DNA of 40,705 nt from an uncultured Comamonadaceae bacterium (GTDB lineage Bacteria > Pseudomonadota > Gammaproteobacteria > Burkholderiales > Burkholderiaceae), in NCBI GenBank assembly GCA_946482595.1, contig CAMLSD010000039.1, forward strand, positions 1 through 40,705, in the 5' to 3' direction. Made by a program: the position numbers and the translations under genes. Of the stretch, positions 33,582 to 39,161 are shown piece by piece. The stretch's first letter is position 1; each line of letters starts with the position of its first letter. A model generated the notes under the pieces. That model saw nothing but the letters and a program-made list of their open reading frames with translations. It made no database searches and was not told the DNA's origin.

Positions 33582-33618
33582 CGCCTTGAGTCCTCGCTCG
33601 GTGGTTCGGGATGGGCTG

Positions 33619-33647
33619 ACTCTAGGACAGCAAAAATCGAGCGTCAA
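33619..33647 (-). promoter_or_regulatory. Sigma70-like promoter of suyAB
   Basis: On the minus strand, TTGACG (33647-33642) and TAGAGT (33624-33619) are 17 bases apart; they match consensus at five and four of six positions. The predicted start is about 30 bases upstream of the suyA ATG. A palindrome lies directly upstream of the -35. Confidence 0.68.
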
Positions 33648-33651
33648 ACAG

Positions 33652-33665
33652 GTCATATGGATGAC
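33652..33665. promoter_or_regulatory. Candidate operator for the GntR (SuyR-like) regulator
   Basis: GTCAT-ATGG-ATGAC is a perfect 5-4-5 palindrome between the back-to-back suyA and suyR promoters. It begins four bases upstream of the suyA -35 and abuts the possible suyR -35 (TTGCAT, 33666-33671). A second short palindrome, GCAT-GA-ATGC, follows at 33668-33677. GntR regulators bind palindromes of about this size; the pairing with SuyR is inference. Confidence 0.55.
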
Positions 33666-33696
33666 TTGCATGAATGCGGGTCACGGTCCCTACAAT
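33666..33696 (+). promoter_or_regulatory. Candidate suyR promoter (possibly leaderless)
   Basis: The -10 TACAAT (33691-33696) matches consensus at five of six positions, with TTGCAT (33666-33671) 19 bases upstream. The ATG at 33704 is eight bases after the -10 end, where transcription would begin, and no Shine-Dalgarno is present. Confidence 0.5.
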
Positions 33697-33703
33697 GGCG
33701 TCC

Positions 33704-34492
33704 ATGATGAACACGGCCTCACATCCGGCGCACACGCGGCGCGGCAGTTTCCAGACCATTGCGCCCGATGCCGCGGGCATGCCGCTGTACCGGCTGGTCA
33801 AGCGTTCCTTGTTGCAGGCCATCGAGTCGGGGCATTGCCGCCCGGGCGAGGCCCTGGCCAGCGAGACCGAACTGGCGCAATCGTTCGGCGTATCCATCGG
33901 CACGGTGCGCCGCGCGGTGGACGACCTGGTGGCCGAGCACATCCTCGTGCGGCGCCAGGGGCGCGGCACGTTTGTCGCCACGCACACGCAGGACCGCTTC
34001 CTGTTCCAGTTCTTCCACATCGAACGCTGCGATGGCCGCAAGGAGGCCCCCAGCGTGGACCTCGTTTCCTTCTCGCGCGACCGCGCCGACGAGGAAGCTG
34101 CGCAGGCGCTGGCCATCCGGGTGGGGGACCCGGTCATCGTGATCGAAAACCGGCTCTCCCTGCAGGGTCGTCCGGTGGTCTATGACCACCTCACGCTGCC
34201 GGCGGTGCTGTTCAAGGGCCTGAGCGAAAAACGCTTCACCGAACGTCCGAGCACGATCTATCACCTCTACCAGTCGGAATACGGCATCACGGTCGTGCGC
34301 GCACTCGAACGGCTGCGCGCCGCCAGCGCCGATCGCAGCGCCGCGCGCATCCTGGGGGTGGCGCCCGGCGTCCCGGTGCTGCAGGTGCGTCGTACGGCAC
34401 TCACCTTCGGCGACAAGCCGGTCGAGTACCGCATCTCCACGGTCAACACGGCCCAGCACGACTACGTCAGCCTGCTGTCCCGCCCGGCATGA
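33704..34492 (+). CDS. suyR: GntR/HutC-family regulator of the sulfolactate locus
   Basis: GntR-family regulator (262 residues), HutC/UTRA type. A winged helix-turn-helix occupies about residues 26-92: MPLYRLVKRSLLQAIESGHC, then ETELAQSFGVSIGTVRRAVDDL and RRQGRGTFVA. The C-terminal UTRA domain, which binds the effector, includes IVIENRLSLQGRPVVYDH and VPVLQVRRTALTFGDKPVEYR. The start ATG at 33704 is favoured over 33674 and 33695 because TACAAT at 33691-33696 looks like the -10. It is divergent from suyAB-slcC-comC and its stop overlaps the start of the phosphatase-family gene (ATGA). It probably represses both directions until sulfolactate or a derivative binds. The symbol is by position; the effector is inferred. 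Confidence 0.82.
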   Translation: MMNTASHPAHTRRGSFQTIAPDAAGMPLYRLVKRSLLQAIESGHCRPGEALASETELAQSFGVSIGTVRRAVDDLVAEHILVRRQGRGTFVATHTQDRFLFQFFHIERCDGRKEAPSVDLVSFSRDRADEEAAQALAIRVGDPVIVIENRLSLQGRPVVYDHLTLPAVLFKGLSEKRFTERPSTIYHLYQSEYGITVVRALERLRAASADRSAARILGVAPGVPVLQVRRTALTFGDKPVEYRISTVNTAQHDYVSLLSRPA

Positions 34493-35301
34493 GCACGGCG
34501 CCCGGCATCGATCCCGTTCGTGCGCTGCAGTTCGCCGAACACACTGCGCGCGAGGCCGCAGCATTCATCCAGGCGGCGCGCGGGCGCATCGCCCAGGCGC
34601 AGCTCACGCACAAGCAGCCCGGCGACGTGGCCAGCACCATCGACCGCGAGGCCGAGGCACTGATCCGCAGCCGCCTGCTGTCGGCCTGGCCGGACGCCGG
34701 TTTCATGGGCGAGGAATCCTCGCCCGAGGTGTCGGCCGGCGACGGACTGTGCTGGGTGGTCGACCCGATCGACGGCACGGCCAACTACCTGCGCGGCTAC
34801 CCGCAGTACGCCGTGTCGATCGCGCTGCTGGCGGGCCGTGAGCCGGTGGCCGGTGTGGTGCTCGATCCGAACCGCGATGAGCTGTTCAGCGCGGCACGGG
34901 GCCAGGGCGCCTGGCTCGGCAGCACGAGGCTGCACTGCGCGGCCGCGCGGCCGGCCCTCGACGCGCTCGCGGCCACGGTTTTCCCCAAGCCGGGCTCGCC
35001 GCGCTGGCCGAGCTACCTGGGCGAGTTTGCCCGTGTGGCACAGGCCTTCGGCGGCCTGCGCCGCAGCGGCGCGATGACGCTGGAGCTGGCCTGCCTGGCC
35101 GCCGGGCGCATCGACGCCTTCTGGGCGCACGACATGGGCGCCTGGGATGCCGCAGCCGCCGTGCTGCTGCTGCGCGAGGCCGGCGCCTGCCTGGATGCGC
35201 TGGACGACCGCCACTGGACTGAAAGCCGCAGCCTCATGGCCAGCACACCGGCGCTGCGCGAGCCCTTCAGGACAGTGCTTCAGCCCGGAGCCGCAGCATG
35301 A
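34489..35301 (+). CDS. Inositol monophosphatase family protein in the sulfolactate operon
   Basis: Metal-dependent sugar-phosphate phosphatase fold of 270 residues. Metal ligands are intact: GEE at 74-76, DPIDGT at 92-97 and the WD pair at 219-220 (GAWDAA), so activity is expected. No signal peptide is present. Family members hydrolyse myo-inositol phosphates, 3'-phosphoadenosine 5'-phosphate (CysQ) or fructose 1,6-bisphosphate; the substrate cannot be told from these motifs. It is locked by ATGA overlaps to suyR before it and the suyZ-like exporter after it, so it is made with them. That linkage suggests a job in sulfonate use, for example on a phosphorylated sulfonate or a sulfur nucleotide, but this is inference. 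It is not the archaeal ComB phosphosulfolactate phosphatase, which is a different family. Confidence 0.85.
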   Translation: MSTAPGIDPVRALQFAEHTAREAAAFIQAARGRIAQAQLTHKQPGDVASTIDREAEALIRSRLLSAWPDAGFMGEESSPEVSAGDGLCWVVDPIDGTANYLRGYPQYAVSIALLAGREPVAGVVLDPNRDELFSAARGQGAWLGSTRLHCAAARPALDALAATVFPKPGSPRWPSYLGEFARVAQAFGGLRRSGAMTLELACLAAGRIDAFWAHDMGAWDAAAAVLLLREAGACLDALDDRHWTESRSLMASTPALREPFRTVLQPGAAA

Positions 35302-36344
35302 GCGGCCAGGTGCTCACCCAGACCATCACCCAGGCCATCACCGAGGGTGCAACCCAGGTGAAGCGCTGGTCCGCCGGCTCAGCGCTGAGCGCCGTGGTGG
35401 CGCTGGCCGCAACCTTCGTCTCGACCCTGCACGGCGGGCCGCAGCTGCTGTATGCGCTGTTTTTCGGCGTGGCCTTTCACTACCTCAGCCATGAGCCGCA
35501 GACCAAACCGGGCATCGAGTTCTGCTCGCGCACCGTGCTGCGGCTTGGCGTGGGTCTGCTGGGCGCGCGCATCACCGCGGAACAGATCATCGGCCTGGGC
35601 TGGACGACCGCCCTCATCGTGATTGCGGCGGTCGTCACGACCCTCTATTGCGGGTTGTTCCTGGCACGCCGCCTGGGCATGAGCACCGCGCAGGGGGTGC
35701 TGGCCGGCGGGTCGGTCGCCATCTGTGGCGCATCGGCCGCACTGGCGATCTCGGCCGTCCTGCCCAAGGAAAAGGACGGCGAACGCTTCACCTTGCTGGT
35801 GGTGGTCACCGTCACGGCGCTGTCCACGCTGGCCATGGTCATCTACCCGCTGATTGCACGCGCGCTCGACCTGCCGCCCGAGCTGGCCGGGCTGTTCCTC
35901 GGCGGCACGATCCATGACGTGGCCCAGGTGGTGGGGGCCGGCTACACGCTCGGCACCGAGGCGGGCGACTTTGCCACCATCGTGAAGCTCTTCCGAGTGG
36001 CCATGCTGGCCGTGGTGGTGGTCGTGGTGTCGGCCAGCTTCCGCCGCGCCCGCGAGGCCTCGCACGACGAGGTGCATGCGGCCCGCCAGCCCCTGGTGCC
36101 GTGGTTCCTGCTGATGTTCGTCGGCATGGTGGTCATCAACTCCATGGGCTGGCTCAGCACCGGGGTGCAAGGCGCGCTGGGCCAGGTCTCGCGCGGCTGC
36201 CTGGTGGTGGCGATCGCCGCGCTCGGCATGAAGACCTCGTTCATGCAGCTGGCGCGCGCGGGGTGGCGGCCCTTCATGCTGATCCTGGTCGAAACCGTGT
36301 GGATGGCCGGCCTGGTGCTGGTGGCAATCCTGTTTCTGCGTTGA
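35298..36344 (+). CDS. suyZ: PSE/YeiH-family exporter (SuyZ-like)
   Basis: Inner-membrane protein of 348 residues with about ten hydrophobic segments, of the UPF0324/YeiH family also called putative sulfate exporters. Diagnostic pieces are FGVAFHYLS, LRLGVGLLGARIT, GGSVAICGASAALAIS, FLGGTIHDVAQVVGAGYTLG and the end KTSFMQLARAGWRP. The start ATG at 35298 overlaps the upstream stop (ATGA). Members of this family next to suyAB are thought to release the sulfite or sulfate formed by sulfolactate cleavage. Located in an operon with the regulator and the phosphatase-family gene, it fits that role. Transport substrate and direction are not visible in the sequence. The next gene starts 68 bases on and is unrelated. 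Confidence 0.85.
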   Translation: MSGQVLTQTITQAITEGATQVKRWSAGSALSAVVALAATFVSTLHGGPQLLYALFFGVAFHYLSHEPQTKPGIEFCSRTVLRLGVGLLGARITAEQIIGLGWTTALIVIAAVVTTLYCGLFLARRLGMSTAQGVLAGGSVAICGASAALAISAVLPKEKDGERFTLLVVVTVTALSTLAMVIYPLIARALDLPPELAGLFLGGTIHDVAQVVGAGYTLGTEAGDFATIVKLFRVAMLAVVVVVVSASFRRAREASHDEVHAARQPLVPWFLLMFVGMVVINSMGWLSTGVQGALGQVSRGCLVVAIAALGMKTSFMQLARAGWRPFMLILVETVWMAGLVLVAILFLR

Positions 36345-36412
36345 GGAAACGGCGCAGCCCGGTGAGCTTCCGCTAAGCTGGCGCACTGCAACATGCCTTG
36401 CGAGTGCGCACC

Positions 36413-37318
36413 ATGGAAGACAAACGCCAAGAACTGACAGCCCGCAATTTCCCCTCGGCCCAGGAAGACGCCGCCGCGGCCGCCTCGCTGCCGCGCTACG
36501 GCGGGCCCGAAAGCGCCTACCGGCTCGCCTTTGCCGACGACGAATTCCTGCTGCGCGAAGACCTGCGCCCGGTGCGCATGCAGCTCGAACTGCTCAAGCC
36601 CGAGCTGGTCCAGCAGCAGCACGGCATCGAATCGACCATCGTGATCTTCGGCAGCGCGCGCATCCCGCCGCGTGACGTGGCCGAACGCAGCCTCGAGGCG
36701 GCGCAGTCCAGCGGTGACGCCCTGGCCCTGCGTCGCGCCACCCACCAGCTGGCGATGTCGCACTACTACGAGGAGGCGCGCCGTTTTGCCGCCCTGGTGA
36801 CACGCGCCTCGCATCGCCTGGACCCACCGATCTACGTGGTCACCGGCGGCGGGCCCGGCATCATGGAGGCCGGCAACCGCGGCGCCTTCGAAGCCGAGGG
36901 CAAGAGCATCGGCCTGAACATCGTGCTGCCGCACGAGCAGGAGCCCAACCCTTACATCACGCCGGAGCTGTGTTTCCTGTTCCACTACTTCGGCCTGCGC
37001 AAGATGCACTTCCTGATGCGCTCGATCGCACTGGTGTGCTTTCCCGGGGGCTTCGGCACGATGGACGAGCTGTTCGAGGTCATGACGCTGGTGCAGACCG
37101 GCAAATGCCGCCGGCGCCCCATCCTGCTGTTCGGCCGCGATTTCTGGTCGAAGCTGATCAACTTCGACGTGCTGGTCGACACCGGCATGATCTCGCCCGA
37201 AGACGTCGAGCTGTTCCAGTATGTCGAGACGGCCGAAGAGGCCTGGCAGGTGATCTGCGAGACCTACGCGCTCGACGCACCCAACACCTCCACCGGCGCC
37301 TTCGCCGACGACATCTGA
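36413..37318 (+). CDS. LOG family protein (Rossmann-fold nucleotide hydrolase)
   Basis: LOG/TIGR00730-type protein of 301 residues. The signature PGGFGTMDELFE lies near residue 211, and the nucleotide-binding GGGPGIMEAGNRGA near 145. Proteins of this family cleave the N-glycosidic bond of nucleoside 5'-monophosphates (cytokinin riboside phosphates, AMP and others). It carries an N-terminal extension of about 75 residues before the STIVIFGSARIPP core, as in long bacterial members. The start ATG at 36413 is chosen over an upstream TTG. It lies 68 bases after the suyZ-like gene and 23 before arginase; whether it belongs to either unit is unclear. The physiological substrate is unknown. Confidence 0.9.
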   Translation: MEDKRQELTARNFPSAQEDAAAAASLPRYGGPESAYRLAFADDEFLLREDLRPVRMQLELLKPELVQQQHGIESTIVIFGSARIPPRDVAERSLEAAQSSGDALALRRATHQLAMSHYYEEARRFAALVTRASHRLDPPIYVVTGGGPGIMEAGNRGAFEAEGKSIGLNIVLPHEQEPNPYITPELCFLFHYFGLRKMHFLMRSIALVCFPGGFGTMDELFEVMTLVQTGKCRRRPILLFGRDFWSKLINFDVLVDTGMISPEDVELFQYVETAEEAWQVICETYALDAPNTSTGAFADDI

Positions 37319-37341
37319 CCTGCCGCGCAAGGAGCCTGACC

Positions 37342-38268
37342 ATGTCCGCCACTGCCCACCCCGTCGTGACCCTGATCGGCGCCCCCACCGACATCGGTGC
37401 CGGCGCACGCGGCGCTTCCATGGGGCCCGAAGCGCTGCGCGTGGCCGGCCTGCAGGCCACGCTCGAGGGCCTGGGCTGCACCGTCAGCGACCAGGGCAAC
37501 CTCATGGGGCCGCACAACCCCTGGCTGCCCCCGGTCGACGGCTACCGGCACCTGCATGAAGTGGCCGAATGGAACCGTGCCGTGCACGAGGCCGTGTACG
37601 ACGTGCTCGAGTCCGGGCAGTTCCCGATGCTGCTGGGCGGCGACCACTGCCTGGGCATCGGCTCGATCAGTGCAGTGGCCCGCCACTGCCGTGAGCGCGG
37701 CAAGAAGCTGCGGGTGCTGTGGCTCGACGCCCATGCCGACTTCAACACCAACTCGCTCACGCCCAGCGGCAATGTGCACGGCATGCCGGTGGCCGTGCTG
37801 TGCGGCCACGGGCCGGCGGAGCTGACCGAGATCGGTGGTCACCGCCCGGCCATCTCGCCGCAGGTGGTGCGCCAGATCGGCATCCGCAGCGTCGACGCCG
37901 GCGAAAAGCGCTTCGTGCACGAGCAGAACCTCGAAGTGTTCGACATGCGCTACATCGACGAGATGGGCATGCGCCACACGATGGAACTGGCCCTGGCCAT
38001 GCTCGACAGCAACACCCACCTGCATGTGAGCTTCGACGTGGACTTCCTCGACCCCGACGTGGCCCCGGGCGTGGGCACCACGGTGCGCGGCGGCCCGAGC
38101 TACCGCGAGGCGCAGTTGTGCATGGAGATGATCGCCGACACCGGCCGGCTCGCCTCGCTCGATGTGGTCGAACTCAACCCGGCGCTGGACGTGCGCAACC
38201 AGACGGCCGAGGTGGCCGTCGACCTGATCGGCAGCCTGTTCGGCAAGTCGACGCTGATGCGGCGGTGA
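37342..38268 (+). CDS. rocF: Arginase
   Basis: Arginase/ureohydrolase (308 residues) that splits L-arginine to ornithine and urea using two manganese ions. Metal ligands are intact: GGDHC near residue 100, DAHADFNT near 130 and SFDVDFLDP near 232. The N-terminal IGAPTDIGAGARGASMGPEA and the GNVHGMPVA loop are typical of arginases rather than agmatinases. The start ATG at 37342 has AAGGAG (37329-37334) at good spacing; a longer in-frame start inside the LOG gene was rejected. It follows the LOG gene by 23 bases. No ornithine-pathway genes adjoin. Confidence 0.92.
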   Translation: MSATAHPVVTLIGAPTDIGAGARGASMGPEALRVAGLQATLEGLGCTVSDQGNLMGPHNPWLPPVDGYRHLHEVAEWNRAVHEAVYDVLESGQFPMLLGGDHCLGIGSISAVARHCRERGKKLRVLWLDAHADFNTNSLTPSGNVHGMPVAVLCGHGPAELTEIGGHRPAISPQVVRQIGIRSVDAGEKRFVHEQNLEVFDMRYIDEMGMRHTMELALAMLDSNTHLHVSFDVDFLDPDVAPGVGTTVRGGPSYREAQLCMEMIADTGRLASLDVVELNPALDVRNQTAEVAVDLIGSLFGKSTLMRR

Positions 38269-38279
38269 GTGCGCGCCGG

Positions 38280-38294
38280 CGGCCCGGCGGGCCG
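38280..38294. terminator. GC hairpin between convergent rocF and yaeQ
   Basis: CGGCCC-GGC-GGGCCG, a 6-bp perfect stem with a 3-base loop, ends one base before the yaeQ stop codon and fills the 27-base gap between facing stops. No U-tract. Confidence 0.4.
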
Positions 38295-38295
38295 G

Positions 38296-38844
38296 TCAGC
38301 CGGCGTGCGACGCCTTCCACTCGACGACTTCGAGCTGCACCGTCTCCTGCTCGTGGCCGAGCCAGATCTGGCCGTCCTGGATCGTGCACTGCAGCCTGAG
38401 CGTGCGCTCGACCAGCGCGGCCAGGGCCTGGCTCATGTCGGCATTCAGGTGCAGCACGCGCAGGTTGCGCAGCTTCTCCAGCGCACTGCGGTTCTGCGAC
38501 CACCACACCTCGGCCACCCGGCCGAAGGTCAGCAGCACGACCTGCTCCGAGCGGTGGCTGGCCTTGCGCAGCAGCTTTTCGTCGGGCTGGCCGACGTCGA
38601 TCCACAGCTCGATCGCGCCGGTCAGGTCGCGCCGCCACAGGTCGGGCTCGTCATTGGTGCTCAGACCGTTGCCGAAGGCGAGCGATTCGTCGGCATGCAG
38701 CGCAAAGGCCAGCACGCGGGCCATCATGCGTTCGTCGTTTTCCGAGGGATGGCGGGCAATGGTCAGCGCATGGCTGCCGTAGTAGCCGCGGTCCATGTCG
38801 GCGATTTGGAGTTCGATCTTGAATATCGTGGATTTCAGGGCCAT
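38296..38844 (-). CDS. yaeQ: YaeQ family protein
   Basis: YaeQ-family protein of 182 residues, the usual length. It begins MALKSTIFKIELQIADMDRG and contains LTIARHPSENDERMMARVLA, FALHADESLAFGNGLSTNDEP and DLTGAIELWIDVGQPDE, which are strongly conserved family blocks. YaeQ has a fold related to PD-(D/E)xK nucleases; a link to transcription antitermination has been proposed, but the biochemical role is unsettled. Start ATG 38844 is chosen to match family N-termini; ATG 38850, two codons upstream, is also possible. It is divergent from the small basic protein gene. Confidence 0.92.
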   Translation of the reverse strand: MALKSTIFKIELQIADMDRGYYGSHALTIARHPSENDERMMARVLAFALHADESLAFGNGLSTNDEPDLWRRDLTGAIELWIDVGQPDEKLLRKASHRSEQVVLLTFGRVAEVWWSQNRSALEKLRNLRVLHLNADMSQALAALVERTLRLQCTIQDGQIWLGHEQETVQLEVVEWKASHAG

Positions 38845-38917
38845 AGCCATGAAGTCTGGCACATCCGCACACCAGGGCCCCGGGTCGCGGGTACGATGGG
38901 GACCGTAACAACCCCGT

Positions 38918-38934
38918 TCGCCCGTTGTGGGCGA
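38918..38934 (+). promoter_or_regulatory. 5'-leader hairpin of the small basic protein gene
   Basis: TCGCCC-GTTGT-GGGCGA forms a 6-bp stem with a 5-base loop, ending 16 bases upstream of the TTG start and just before the Shine-Dalgarno GAGAGGA. TACGAT at 38892-38897 could be the -10. The hairpin might influence translation; no known riboswitch is recognised. Confidence 0.35.
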
Positions 38935-38950
38935 GACTGAGAGGACACCC

Positions 38951-39136
38951 TTGGCCACACCGAACTATTCCTATGAAAAACGCCAGCGAGAGCTGGCCAA
39001 GAAGCGCAAGAAGGAAGAAAAGCTCAAGCGCAAGTCGGAGCACAAGTCCGACGGCGGCAGCGGCAACGAGGCAGGCGACGCGCCTGCCGATGACACCGGC
39101 GGCCAACCCGACCGCCCGGCCGACCCGGCCAGCTGA
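38951..39136 (+). CDS. Small Lys/Arg-rich conserved protein of unknown function
   Basis: Predicted 61-residue protein, read M-ATPNYSYEKRQRELAKKRKK from the TTG at 38951. GAGAGGA seven bases upstream makes this the best start; an in-frame GTG at 38927 lies inside a hairpin and lacks a Shine-Dalgarno. The first half is a charged amphipathic helix (YEKRQRELAKKRKKEEKLKRK); the second half is flexible and Gly/Asp/Pro-rich (DGGSGNEAGDAPADD). I recall similar short proteins starting ATPNYSYEKRQRELAKK in Burkholderiales, without known function. The basic helix could bind nucleic acid. It converges on the ABC exporter gene. Confidence 0.75.
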   Translation: MATPNYSYEKRQRELAKKRKKEEKLKRKSEHKSDGGSGNEAGDAPADDTGGQPDRPADPAS

Positions 39137-39158
39137 CCCCCGCGCCACCGCGCGGGGG
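39137..39158. terminator. Strong GC hairpin between convergent small-protein and ABC genes
   Basis: CCCCCGCGC (39137-39145), loop CACC, GCGCGGGGG (39150-39158): a perfect 9-bp stem beginning at the first base after the small-protein stop and ending three bases before the ABC exporter stop. No U-tract. Likely a transcription end or mRNA 3'-end stabiliser for both genes. Confidence 0.55.
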
Positions 39159-39161
39159 CGC

